Below, piece by piece: positions 8,366 to 16,569 of a stretch of DNA of 64,000 nucleotides. A program made the position numbers and the translations under genes. Source of the DNA: Chryseobacterium elymi (lineage in GTDB: Bacteria > Bacteroidota > Bacteroidia > Flavobacteriales > Weeksellaceae). The notes under the pieces were generated by a model. It ran no database searches. It saw only the letters and a list, made by a program, of their open reading frames with translations, and was not told where the DNA came from. Within the stretch, counting starts at the first letter, position 1. Every line of letters begins with the position of its first letter. Location of the stretch: positions 270,811 to 334,810 of the forward strand of contig NZ_QNUH01000002.1 in the NCBI RefSeq assembly GCF_003385495.1, read 5' to 3'.

Positions 8366-10057
8366 TTACGAATTTACTGCTTTCGGCTTATAAAACAGTA
8401 ATCCGATTGCAGAAAATATAATAACTGCTGCTGCCCCAATAACATTAAGCCAAAGGAAGGAAATGATATCGAACTGATAAACGGCAATAACCGTAATTTC
8501 TGATAAAATTGCAGAAATAAATACAATCGCCCCGTTAACTTTTTTATAATAAAATGCGACAAGAAAAATTCCCAAGATCGGGCCGTAGAAAAGAGAACCC
8601 AATACATTAACCGCTTCAATAAGGGAGCCCATCTGGGTGGCAAACATGGCAACACCGATTGAGAAAATACCCCACGCTAAGGTGTGCAGGCGACTGTACT
8701 TCAATTCGGTTTTTTCATCAGGAATTTCTTTGCTGAATATCAAATGAACATCTTTTAATGAGCAGGCAGCAAGGGAATTCAGCGCTGCGGAAATTGACCC
8801 CCAGCTGGCCAGAAAAATAACGGCAAACAGTAAACCGATCATTCCTACAGGCAAGGTATTTTTCACGAAATACAGGAAAATGTAATTGGTATCCGTTTTC
8901 TCCGCATTGTAGTTTGAATGATTGATTGCCTCTTCTACCCTGCCGTGAAGTTCTTTTACCTGAGTTTGTGTATTTTTAAAATCCTCTATTCTTTCTTTAA
9001 GTTGGGGAGAATGAGTTTCTTTCAGCTTTAGAATTTCTTTCGATTCTGCATTAAATTTGAGTTGTAAATCCTGATGCTCTTTTTCAAAAACCGCAGCCTG
9101 TTCAGGTTTTATTTCCTTTAAATGCTGATACGAGCGTTCGTTAAAATAAATCGGAGCCGGTTTTAGAGAAAAGAATGCAAAAAGCAAAGCACCGATCAAA
9201 AGAATAGCAAACTGCATAGGAATTTTAACCAATCCGTTCAACAGCAGGCCCATTTTTGCATTGGTATTGTCTTTCGCAGTAATATACCTCCCGACCTGAC
9301 TCTGGTCTGTACCGAAGTAAGAAAGCGCCAGAAAAAAACCGCCGATCAGCCCGCTCCAGATATTGTATTTATCTTTCCAATCGAATTCTGTAGTGATTAC
9401 ATTGAGCTTTCCGGATTTCCCTGCCAGATACAGTGCATCGTTAAAACCAATTCCATTCGGCATATTCTGAATAAGCAGATACCCGGCAAAAGCCATGGTT
9501 CCCAGAATAATGAGAAACTGTAATTTTTGGGTATGAGCGATCGCTTTTGCTCCGCCAACATAGGTATAAATCAACAGAATGCCCCCCGTTAAAACATTAG
9601 TCAAATAAATATTCCAGTTTAAAACGCTTGATAAGATGATACTCGGAGCATAAATACTGATTCCTGTGGATAAGCCTCTGGAAAAAAGAAAAAGCAGAGA
9701 AGTGAGTACCCTTGTTTTTTTATCAAAACGGTTTTCCAGATATTCATAGGCGGTGTACACATTTAAGCGCTGAAAAATCGGGATGAAAGTGATACAGATA
9801 ACAATCATCGCCAAAGGCAAACCAAAGTAATACTGAACGAAACGCATACCGTCTGTATAAGCCTGTCCCGGTGCCGAAAGAAAAGTAATGGCACTTGCCT
9901 GTGTAGCCATAATCCCTATCAGCACAATGTACCAGGGCATTTTATTATCTGCTTTCAGGTAGGATTCGTTGCTTTTTTGGCCACGGCCGATAAATACGCC
10001 GTAAACAACCACTGCAACAAGTGTAAAAATGAGAACAGTCCAGTCTATAGTACTCAT
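8366..10057 (-). CDS. Sodium:solute symporter family (SSS) transporter
   Basis: A 563-residue inner-membrane protein with about 13 hydrophobic segments, beginning MSTIDWTVLIFTLVAVVVYG. It carries SSS hallmarks: FIGRGQKSNESYLKA near the start, ITFLSAPGQAYTDG in TM2 and GGAKAIAHTQKLQ in the middle. A charged, Lys/Glu-rich coiled-coil-like insert of roughly 90 residues (about residues 300-395) separates two membrane segments, which I regard as unusual. It lies downstream of a PIG-L deacetylase and a microprotein whose stop codon overlaps this ATG. By context it probably imports the sugar or amide product of the PIG-L step; the substrate is not determined. Confidence 0.9.
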   Translation of the reverse strand: MSTIDWTVLIFTLVAVVVYGVFIGRGQKSNESYLKADNKMPWYIVLIGIMATQASAITFLSAPGQAYTDGMRFVQYYFGLPLAMIVICITFIPIFQRLNVYTAYEYLENRFDKKTRVLTSLLFLFSRGLSTGISIYAPSIILSSVLNWNIYLTNVLTGGILLIYTYVGGAKAIAHTQKLQFLIILGTMAFAGYLLIQNMPNGIGFNDALYLAGKSGKLNVITTEFDWKDKYNIWSGLIGGFFLALSYFGTDQSQVGRYITAKDNTNAKMGLLLNGLVKIPMQFAILLIGALLFAFFSLKPAPIYFNERSYQHLKEIKPEQAAVFEKEHQDLQLKFNAESKEILKLKETHSPQLKERIEDFKNTQTQVKELHGRVEEAINHSNYNAEKTDTNYIFLYFVKNTLPVGMIGLLFAVIFLASWGSISAALNSLAACSLKDVHLIFSKEIPDEKTELKYSRLHTLAWGIFSIGVAMFATQMGSLIEAVNVLGSLFYGPILGIFLVAFYYKKVNGAIVFISAILSEITVIAVYQFDIISFLWLNVIGAAAVIIFSAIGLLFYKPKAVNS

Positions 10058-10158
10058 GCCCAGAATTTAGTAAACAAATAATAAAATACGATCTGCAATA
10101 CTAATGCAGCTGCTAGTAATATGTACCAGGTAGTCCAGTTTTTGAGTGGTTTGTTCAT
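10054..10158 (-). CDS. 34-residue single-pass membrane microprotein, coupled to PIG-L and symporter genes
   Basis: Reads MNKPLKNWTTWYILLAAALV followed by LQIVFYYLFTKFWA and TGA. The ATG (10158-10156 on the minus strand) overlaps the PIG-L stop as TAATG, and the stop overlaps the symporter start as ATGA, so all three genes are joined with no gap. Residues about 9-30 form one hydrophobic helix with a short Lys-containing N-terminus, which predicts a single membrane pass with a cytoplasmic N-terminus. Zero-gap coupling on both sides is strong evidence that it is translated and argues against chance. A small accessory subunit of the symporter is the natural guess, by analogy with small partner subunits of other SSS carriers. 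I do not recognise a named family. Confidence 0.75.
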   Translation of the reverse strand: MNKPLKNWTTWYILLAAALVLQIVFYYLFTKFWA

Positions 10159-12665
10159 TAGTTTTTCTGTGCAGATAAAAAGTTTAAAAATAAACGTGCC
10201 GCCCCGACATTTCCTGCAGGCAGCTGTCTGAAAAATGCCAACGGTGTGTAAATAAAATTACCCTTCCCATATTTGGCACATAAAGTTGATCCCTGCAGAG
10301 GCTCCTCACCTGTATCGTGCATTTCAAAAAGCGGTTCATACGCTGCATCCCATTGAGCAGGGAAATAGGCACCGCGCTCCTGTACCCAGTCTTTAAAATC
10401 ATCCGCAGTAATTTTGTTCGGAAAGTTAAGTAATTTATGATTGGGATTTAAAAAGGTAACCGCAGCATTTTCTTCAGTAACACGCTTATTGGCAATACTG
10501 AAACTGTACATTCCCAATTGGTCAACGGTTGTATCCTGGTTGGTGTTATACTGCATCACCAGATTACCGCCGGCTTTTACATAAGACCATAGAAAAGGCA
10601 TCCAGCGACCCAGCTTTTTCTCCGTGTTATTGGCACGAACACCCAATACAATGGCATCATATTGCGACAGCTTGTTTTGACTGCCGTTTCCAGCAGATTC
10701 ATTTAAGTTGCCATAAAAATCTTCGTCTTTCAAAACATCCACCTGAATACCTGCAATGCGTAGGAACTCAGGAATGAAATCGCCCGCGCCTTCTATGTAA
10801 CCTACTTTTTTAACCTTCACCTGAATATCGCCTTTCATTACGGTTACAGATGCAGGCGTAAAATATTGTAAGGAAGGTAAATGCGGATATTGAATTAATA
10901 CCTGTTTTTTATTATAAGTGACTCCGTCTGCAACAAAATTGGCATCCAATTGCAAACGAGCCGAATGTATTGTGGCAAGCTTAGTTTTTGGAATAACGTA
11001 GTCGACAGTAAAATCATTCCCATTGAGCGAACTTAAATCAGCGCCCCCTAATCGTTCCCCGTTATACATCAGGTTTAAGACACCCTTATTTTTGAACTGT
11101 TTGTTGGAATTAACCTTAACATTTAAACTCAAATGTAAATCTTCATTTTCCTTGACCACATAAAGCGGTTGGGTGAATTTCAGTTCCAATGCAGGAACAA
11201 TGCGCAAGGCTTCAACCACATCACCACGCACAGGGTCTAATTTCTTGAAAGATAAAGGAAGCTTAACCTTAAACTTTTCCGAACCTATTTTTAAACCAAG
11301 CAAAACATTCAGTGGTGATTCTGCCTCAGGCAAACCGGTTAAAGTATCATTCGGAACAGAAAAAGTGGCTGCGTCCTTGGCTGGTTTTGCCAACCAGTAA
11401 GGTTCTGTGAGCGCTGCATCAGCAGGAATCTGAATATCATGCTGAATGGTAATTAAAGAATCTTTTGACAGTTTTCTGTTGAAGCTTTCTGATTGACTTA
11501 ACCATTTAACGTTTTCTAAAACGACAGGATTTACAGTTCTTGAAATTAAATTTAACCTGAAATTGTAATGATCCCCGGCAACAGCTTCAGCCTGATTGGT
11601 AACCACCTCACCCATAAAACCGGCACAGCTTAAAATGATATGATCAAGAGATTTAAGTTTATCCTTTTTCAGGTCTCCATCTTTGAGTGCCATTACCTTT
11701 TTTCGCAAAGCAAGCAAAGCAGGCAAGCTAAGGTCCGGATTATTGAAATTGAAAGCAGAAATAATTTTATCCAATGACTGGTCAATATCAGCACTTCCTT
11801 GTGAAGTCCAGGTTTTAAATACGCCATCGAAAAGTGTTGTTTTTGCAGGCTCACCAATAACATGGGCAAAATATTCAGTTCTGATGCCGGCTACAGACTG
11901 TGTTCCCGCACCCTGGCTTTTATGTAAACTTCTGCTTAATCCTGCCAGTTCACCATAGCCCATTCCCAGTTGCGCATCATATTGCCCAACGGTAACTTTC
12001 AGTTGATTTTCAGCTGTTGTATTGACTCCGCCAAACCGGAAAGTATTCCATAATACACGTTTTGGTTGCCATACATTAACATATTTTAGTTGATCTGGGA
12101 AAGCAGTTTTATCGCCCGCCAGCTTAAAAGCTTTTTCCGCCACCACGGCCGAAGCCGCATGTTGTCCGTGACCTGCCGCAGCAGTAGGAGGAAAACGACA
12201 AATGATAATATCAGGACGGAATTTACGGATGACCCAAACTACATCCGCTGTAATGCTATCTGCATCCCATTGTTTAAAGGTATCAGTCGTATTTTTAGAG
12301 AACCCGAAATCAATCGCACGGGTAAAAAACTGTTGGGCGCCGTCTAATTTTCTTGCTTCTAAAAGCTCATGTGTTCTGATTAAACCCAATGCGGCCCCCT
12401 GCTCAGTGCCTAATAAATTCTGCCCACCATCACCTCTGGTTAAAGACAAATAGCCCGTTTCTACATTTTGGTCGTTGATTAACCAGGAGAGTAATCCGGT
12501 GTTTTCATCATCGGGATGAGCCGCAAGGTATAAAACTTTAGGCAGGTGTTTAAGTGTTTTGAGTTCACGGTAAATTTCAGATGATTTTGAGGGCCGAACC
12601 TGCTGGGCCGAACAAAAAACCGTATAAAAGCCAAGAATAAATACAGTGCTTACTTTTTTGAACAT
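10158..12665 (-). CDS. Large PIG-L family deacetylase with GATase1-like C-terminal domain
   Basis: An 835-residue exported enzyme (signal peptide MFKKVSTVFILGFYTVFCSA). The PIG-L/LmbE fold begins at about residue 40 with the metal-binding AHPDDE motif, followed by TRGDGGQN and the third ligand region GHGQHAAS. Family members hydrolyse N-acetyl groups on sugars with Zn2+. The middle (about 350-620) is beta-rich and probably Ig-like. The last 200 residues (GYIEGAGDFIPEFL...YDAIVLGVRA) look like a class I glutamine-amidotransferase-like fold without an obvious catalytic triad. It is first in the operon, ahead of the microprotein, symporter and DUF2911 protein. A periplasmic deacetylase feeding a transporter is a reasonable inference. 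Confidence 0.88.
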   Translation of the reverse strand: MFKKVSTVFILGFYTVFCSAQQVRPSKSSEIYRELKTLKHLPKVLYLAAHPDDENTGLLSWLINDQNVETGYLSLTRGDGGQNLLGTEQGAALGLIRTHELLEARKLDGAQQFFTRAIDFGFSKNTTDTFKQWDADSITADVVWVIRKFRPDIIICRFPPTAAAGHGQHAASAVVAEKAFKLAGDKTAFPDQLKYVNVWQPKRVLWNTFRFGGVNTTAENQLKVTVGQYDAQLGMGYGELAGLSRSLHKSQGAGTQSVAGIRTEYFAHVIGEPAKTTLFDGVFKTWTSQGSADIDQSLDKIISAFNFNNPDLSLPALLALRKKVMALKDGDLKKDKLKSLDHIILSCAGFMGEVVTNQAEAVAGDHYNFRLNLISRTVNPVVLENVKWLSQSESFNRKLSKDSLITIQHDIQIPADAALTEPYWLAKPAKDAATFSVPNDTLTGLPEAESPLNVLLGLKIGSEKFKVKLPLSFKKLDPVRGDVVEALRIVPALELKFTQPLYVVKENEDLHLSLNVKVNSNKQFKNKGVLNLMYNGERLGGADLSSLNGNDFTVDYVIPKTKLATIHSARLQLDANFVADGVTYNKKQVLIQYPHLPSLQYFTPASVTVMKGDIQVKVKKVGYIEGAGDFIPEFLRIAGIQVDVLKDEDFYGNLNESAGNGSQNKLSQYDAIVLGVRANNTEKKLGRWMPFLWSYVKAGGNLVMQYNTNQDTTVDQLGMYSFSIANKRVTEENAAVTFLNPNHKLLNFPNKITADDFKDWVQERGAYFPAQWDAAYEPLFEMHDTGEEPLQGSTLCAKYGKGNFIYTPLAFFRQLPAGNVGAARLFLNFLSAQKN

Positions 12666-12764
12666 TTGAATTTGCTTTGCAGGACAAATATAAGTAAATC
12701 ATCTTTCTTTCAACCTTAAAAGAATGAGACTGTGAATTTCACAAAAAAACTGTTTAATTTTTTA

Positions 12765-12973
12765 TTAAACCATAAAAGGCACAAAAGATTTTATTTTTTA
12801 AACACTTTAGTACATTTTAGAAAGTTTAAAGGAATACCGCATAATTAAGTTCACATAAGATGAAAATCTTTGATTTTCAAAAAACTTTAGTGTACTTCTT
12901 ATTCACAAAGTATATAACTTAAATAGCTTAAGTGTTTAAAAATCTTTTGTGACTTTTGTGGTTAAGTTTAAAC
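12765..12973. repeat. Intergenic imperfect palindromic element (copy A)
   Basis: The left end (TTAAACCATAAAAGGCACAA, then AAGATTTT..AAACACTTT) and the right end (AAGTGTTTAAAAATCTTTTG, then TGACTTTTGTGGTTAA) are imperfect inverted repeats. The interior holds AAGTTCACATAAG and AAAATCTTTGATTTT. Copy B at 14780-14984 shares the same order of blocks. It is non-coding and fills most of the 352-bp gap before the next gene. Confidence 0.75.
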
Positions 12974-13017
12974 AGACTTTATCTATAAATTAGAGTTTCA
13001 AAGAAAACAAAAACTAC

Positions 13018-13689
13018 TTATGTTTTTCTAATGGTATTCCGTGTAAGATAAATATAATTAAACATACAAAATGTGGCTGCCGCCCCGAAAGTATGCCATA
13101 AAAAGTGCGTTCCGAAACTCAACCATTCCCGTTTATCAATGATGCGGAAAGTAAGTGCGAGCGCAAACGACAATAAAGCAAAGCCTACCCATTTGCCGGC
13201 TTTCCATTGGGTATAAATCAAATAACGTACTACCGAGAAAAGGACAAATGAAGCCATGATTGCATAATTTATGTTGATAAAGAGAGAAGTATTATCTGCC
13301 AAAATCCAATTTCTTAAAGCCAACATGAGCATTAGGTATACAAGAACCATTACAACAGCATAGTACCATCTGGTGCTCTGAGCTACAAAATAAAATCCGG
13401 CAGATAAACAGAGCAACATAATGGGCATCCAATCCATCATGATAAATACCGGCCATTGTCTGAATGAATGGTAAACAGTTCCCCCTATGGCACCAATATA
13501 TAATAAAACTAAGCAGTAAGTTAAAAAAGGATATTCTTTAAAGTTACCCTTCATTTTAATGGTCCAAAAAATGGCTAAGGCTAAAAATAACAGAGCAGTT
13601 ACTGCATTAAATGGCTCAGGGAAAAACTGAGTCATATCTGTTTCTTTATATAACATGCCTCCGTCCGGAGGTATTTGGTTTATTGGCAT
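13018..13689 (-). CDS. CREST-superfamily (alkaline-ceramidase-like) membrane hydrolase
   Basis: A 223-residue protein with about seven hydrophobic helices. Conserved polar positions fit the CREST superfamily of membrane metal hydrolases: EPFNAVTAL in the first helix, GTVYHSF with a membrane His, MMDWMPI with an Asp, and a final GTHFLWHTFGA giving HxxxH. Ceramidase relatives use these His/Asp residues to bind Zn2+ and cut amides in lipids. Bacteroidota contain sphingolipids, so ceramide or another N-acyl lipid is a plausible substrate, but this is inference. The gene stands alone on the minus strand with repeats on both sides. Confidence 0.6.
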   Translation of the reverse strand: MPINQIPPDGGMLYKETDMTQFFPEPFNAVTALLFLALAIFWTIKMKGNFKEYPFLTYCLVLLYIGAIGGTVYHSFRQWPVFIMMDWMPIMLLCLSAGFYFVAQSTRWYYAVVMVLVYLMLMLALRNWILADNTSLFININYAIMASFVLFSVVRYLIYTQWKAGKWVGFALLSFALALTFRIIDKREWLSFGTHFLWHTFGAAATFCMFNYIYLTRNTIRKT

Positions 13690-14132
13690 TGTCTTTAATA
13701 TACTTCTTCTAAATATAGAAAAAATTATGGCATGCTATACCCGGATGTGCCTGATTGTATTTATAAAAATGTTAATTCTACTCTCATTGCTCAATAGATC
13801 ATATTTGAAATTATTTTTTGATTAAAAAGACGAACGTAAAGCTTTTATTATGAATGAGAAGAGAAAACCTAACAGGTCTTTTGAGACCTGTTAGGTTTAA
13901 AAAAATCCGCGTCATCTGCACAATCCGCGAGAGAAAATATCCACAAGATCTGTGGGAACCAATAATACAAGAAATTTGCTGGGCATTATTTTTAATTCAC
14001 GCAAAGGCTTTTATTTTGATACTGCTGATTTCGGAGGGCAAAGAACAGAACCAACTTTGTTGATTCGATGAAGCGGACGTTTTGGCAGTACGTTTAGCCA
14101 CCAATGAAGCTGCAGTGCTTTGCTCACTTTGA
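13690..14132. other. Intergenic region with palindrome, no convincing gene
   Basis: It contains the 34-bp palindrome at 13865-13898 followed by a string reading ATCCGCGTCATCTGCACAAT that resembles dispersed flavobacterial intergenic repeats. Short frames on both strands between 13854 and 14185 lack starts, signals or recognisable domains, and I regard them as non-coding. Confidence 0.5.
13865..13898. repeat. Perfect inverted repeat AAACCTAACAGGTCT with 4-base loop
   Basis: Two 15-base arms (13865-13879 and 13884-13898) flank TTTG. A related palindrome with arms AAACCTTATAG / CTATAAGGTTT occurs at 58007-58039, so this is probably a dispersed palindromic repeat rather than a gene-specific terminator. 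Confidence 0.75.
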
Positions 14133-14666
14133 TCAATCAGCCGTCTTCTTTTCCCTCCTTCTTTGAAGAATAAGGTGTGCAGCATCCAGCATTTTCACCG
14201 TGTGAATGTAAGGCATAACGATATTCCTTTCCGGCATATTTTCATAGACGCCCATTGAGAAATAGACGATTCCGGACATAAAATAATCAAATTCTTTGAG
14301 GGTGTATTCTCTGAATGCTTTTTTGAAAACCAGCAGAGGATTCCGGTATTCCTTCTCCGAAAGCAGTCCAAGAACCCACGGGGAAATCTTTTCCGGCCGG
14401 GTATCGACCGTCCATTTCTTTTCCTTCAGCATGATGAGATAGCCTGCCCGGATCAACGACCTCATCGACTGATGAAACTGAAAGATGACCGCCGGATCTT
14501 CATTGATCCAGCTATTCCTCTTTACTGCATAATTCATAATGTTGCTTAGTTTTTCCTTGGAAACATCCAGCTCATTGAACTGAAAGAAAGTTTCCATTAG
14601 CTGCAACCCGGAGCGCTTCTTGCCTGCCCGAAACCGGGTATCAAAATCTGTTTGTATCTTTTTCAT
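14133..14666 (-). CDS. Hypothetical cytoplasmic protein, 177 residues
   Basis: Starts MKKIQTDFDTRFRAGKKRSG and ends in a basic tail (LQRRREKKTAD). It is mostly helical and charged, with no signal peptide or membrane segment. A short aromatic-rich part (EFDYFMSGIVYFSMGVYENM) is the only notable block. Codon use resembles the surrounding chromosome rather than the AT-rich island on its right. I do not recognise a family. It lies alone between repeat-rich gaps and has no functional context. Confidence 0.6.
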   Translation of the reverse strand: MKKIQTDFDTRFRAGKKRSGLQLMETFFQFNELDVSKEKLSNIMNYAVKRNSWINEDPAVIFQFHQSMRSLIRAGYLIMLKEKKWTVDTRPEKISPWVLGLLSEKEYRNPLLVFKKAFREYTLKEFDYFMSGIVYFSMGVYENMPERNIVMPYIHTVKMLDAAHLILQRRREKKTAD

Positions 14667-14779
14667 TGTTTGTATTTTTTTATGGGGTTCAAAAACTAAT
14701 TATTGATTGACATTTTCTCTGAACCATTAAGATCTTTTAAGGGGTTAAGAATTATTAAGGACATAGCTGAAGCTATTTT

Positions 14780-14984
14780 TTAAACCACAAAAGTCACAAA
14801 AGCTTTATTTTAAACACTTTAGTGATTTTTAAGTTTAAATACTTTGCGCATAGAAGTTCACATAAGCCTTTAAAAATCTTTGATTTTTATTCTTTTGAGA
14901 GCTTTTATTATTTCATAACATCTATGCAAATAGCTTTTGCTTCTTTTGACTACGTCGAACCTCCGTTTGTGGTTAAGTTTAAAC
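14780..14984. repeat. Intergenic imperfect palindromic element (copy B)
   Basis: Shares with copy A (12765-12973) the opening TTAAACCACAAAAGTCACAA, the block AAACACTTTAGT, the inner AAGTTCACATAAG and AATCTTTGATTTTT, and the closing TTTGTGGTTAAGTTTAAAC. It marks the left edge of the AT-rich island. A further repeat-like stretch (CATTAAGATCTTTTAAGG) lies just before it at about 14728. Confidence 0.7.
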
Positions 14985-15071
14985 AAGTTTTTTACTTAAA
15001 ACCTTCATTTTTCTTAATGGTTTATTTTTTCATGAGTTTGTATTTTTTTATAAATGTAAGAAAAGAAATCT

Positions 15072-15095
15072 AATTACGGTCGATCGACCGTAATT
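15072..15095. promoter_or_regulatory. 24-bp perfect palindrome, candidate operator upstream of the XRE gene
   Basis: Perfectly self-complementary, centred on TCGATCGA with outer TTACGG / CCGTAA, and ending 29 bp before the XRE start. The core is repeated in shorter form at 16492-16507. A T-rich run follows it, so it could instead act as a terminator, but no rightward gene lies upstream to terminate. Confidence 0.55.
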
Positions 15096-15124
15096 TTTTA
15101 TTATTTAATTATTTCATTTGTTCT

Positions 15125-15358
15125 ATGACAGATATAAACGAAAAAATTTGTTTATACATTACAAAAAAATGGTTGATACCTTGGCTTCAAGAAGGCAAGT
15201 CACAAAATTCTTTTGCCAAAAATCATGGTGTAGAAGAAAGTACCATCAGAAAAATTAAAAGTGAAGAAACTTACAGAATACCCGTTGAAACACTTTTTAA
15301 AATATGTGAAGCAAGAAAAATTAGTTTATCTGATTTCTTTAAACTTATAAATGAATAA
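15125..15358 (+). CDS. Small XRE-type helix-turn-helix regulator
   Basis: A 77-residue protein. Residues about 20-70 form a Cro/C1 HTH: EGKSQNSFAKNHGVEESTIR carries the scaffold and recognition helices, and VETLFKICEARKISLSDFFK completes the five-helix fold. No ligand domain is present. It stands 29 bp after a perfect palindrome and 150 bp before a membrane protein gene, at the left end of an AT-rich island that includes a nuclease-helicase pair. Small XRE proteins in such places are commonly repressors of the island. Autoregulation and control of the downstream defence-like genes is inferred. Confidence 0.8.
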   Translation: MTDINEKICLYITKKWLIPWLQEGKSQNSFAKNHGVEESTIRKIKSEETYRIPVETLFKICEARKISLSDFFKLINE

Positions 15359-15479
15359 TCCTGACGAGAGTTGGGATTTTTCGTTGTTATAAATGATAGA
15401 TGAAGCATTATAAAATGTAAAAAGTGATTTTATCTTTGCCATTGTAGATAAGTCCTAAGAAGGTATACGTATAGTTTTG

Positions 15480-15487
15480 TATATTTG
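15480..15487 (+). promoter_or_regulatory. Candidate -7 box TATATTTG for the membrane coiled-coil gene
   Basis: Fits the Bacteroidota -7 consensus TAnnTTTG, 23 bp before the ATG at 15511. No clear -33 TTG is present at standard spacing, so support is moderate. A similar string, TTTTGTATATTT, precedes the nuclease gene at about 16525. Confidence 0.4.
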
Positions 15488-15510
15488 GATATTAGCATAA
15501 ATCTACAATA

Positions 15511-16359
15511 ATGTGTCATATATTTAATTTTATATTTAACAAACAATTTTTACTGAGTATATTAGGTCCGTTGATTGCTACAGGAACAGCATTACTAGTT
15601 TTTTATCTAACCCTCAAAAAAGATAAAGGGAAGGAGAAGAAACGAAAAAAGGCTGAAATAAAGAATAGAATACGAAACTTTAAGAATTTGTTAGTTTCCT
15701 CAAAAGATCATGCTGAAAATACAATTTCGAACTTATCACAAATGATAAATAGATATGAAAATGATTTAATCTCATTTCAGCTACTACGATTTTCACCTAA
15801 TAAATCATTTGAAAGATTAGATCAGAATTTAAAAAATGAAAACTATTTTCAAGCTTTTATTAAGAATTATGGTAAAGATAAGGTGGACAATTTTAATCGG
15901 ATTTCCCTAATAATTGACTATTTTAATTTACAAATTGAAAGTTTATGGAAAATGGTTGAAAGGGCCCAAAATCATGATTACGAAAGAAAAAAAACATTTA
16001 ATGAAATTAGTAAAAAGGCTATAAATACAATTGCAAGATTAACTATAATAACTGTTGATAGAATAAGCGAAGAAGAACTAGAATATATTGGCCAAATTTT
16101 GGTGGATTACCATATAAATATGGTAAACTCTATTGAACACAATTATATTTATTTAAGACGATTTTTAGAAGAAGGGTTACGTAATCAAATATCAAATCCA
16201 AATATAACTGATTTGATTGAGGATATAAAAGAAGCATCAGAGTTATTCAATGAAATACAATTTCAAAATCAATGTCATAAAGAAGATCTTATTCAAATTA
16301 GAAATGAAATGCAACTTTCATTGGACAGATATAATTTTGAAATATTAAATTTAGAATGA
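15511..16359 (+). CDS. Membrane-anchored helical protein of unknown function in the AT-rich island
   Basis: A 282-residue protein. One transmembrane segment lies at about residues 13-35 (FLLSILGPLIATGTALLVFY), followed immediately by a Lys-rich stretch (KKDKGKEKKRKKAEIKNRIR) that would hold the chain on the cytoplasmic side. The remaining 230 residues are charged and helical with coiled-coil character and no catalytic motif that I can see. Codon use is as AT-rich as in the neighbouring nuclease and helicase. It sits between the XRE regulator and the nuclease-helicase pair with its own apparent promoter. It may be an accessory or membrane-acting effector of the island, or unrelated cargo; no family recognised. 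Confidence 0.65.
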   Translation: MCHIFNFIFNKQFLLSILGPLIATGTALLVFYLTLKKDKGKEKKRKKAEIKNRIRNFKNLLVSSKDHAENTISNLSQMINRYENDLISFQLLRFSPNKSFERLDQNLKNENYFQAFIKNYGKDKVDNFNRISLIIDYFNLQIESLWKMVERAQNHDYERKKTFNEISKKAINTIARLTIITVDRISEEELEYIGQILVDYHINMVNSIEHNYIYLRRFLEEGLRNQISNPNITDLIEDIKEASELFNEIQFQNQCHKEDLIQIRNEMQLSLDRYNFEILNLE

Positions 16360-16491
16360 TACTGTAAACATTATAAAAATTTTGGTTGAAACCCTATTAA
16401 TATAAGTTGAGAATGTAAAGATTTTATATAATCAATAAAATCTGGTAAAAATACTGATTGAAAATTTTAAGAGGGTTTTTATTTTTGGTGT

Positions 16492-16507
16492 TTACGGAAA
16501 TCCGTAA
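16492..16507. promoter_or_regulatory. Palindrome TTACGGAAATCCGTAA upstream of the nuclease-helicase pair
   Basis: Six-base arms TTACGG / CCGTAA, identical to the outer arms of the palindrome before the XRE gene (15074-15093), but with a 4-base instead of an 8-base centre. It lies 62 bp before the nuclease ATG. Shared control by the XRE protein is inferred; the different spacing is a caveat. Confidence 0.5.
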
Positions 16508-16569
16508 GGTAATAATATTTACTGTTTTGTATATTTAAAAAATCATATTGTAAACTACAAAAAATATAA

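Noticed and set aside
13865..13898. Strong palindrome as a CRISPR repeat or origin element
   Set aside because: Only one copy is present locally, without spacers, and a related copy exists elsewhere as a dispersed repeat.
13997..14185. Minus-strand open frame overlapping the end of the hypothetical gene
   Set aside because: Basic, low-complexity sequence without a signal or domain. It overlaps a better gene and looks like read-through of an intergenic repeat.
14822..15073. Plus-strand 83-codon frame rich in Phe and Tyr
   Set aside because: It lies in the copy-B repeat, begins inside it, and its composition reflects AT-rich DNA rather than a protein.
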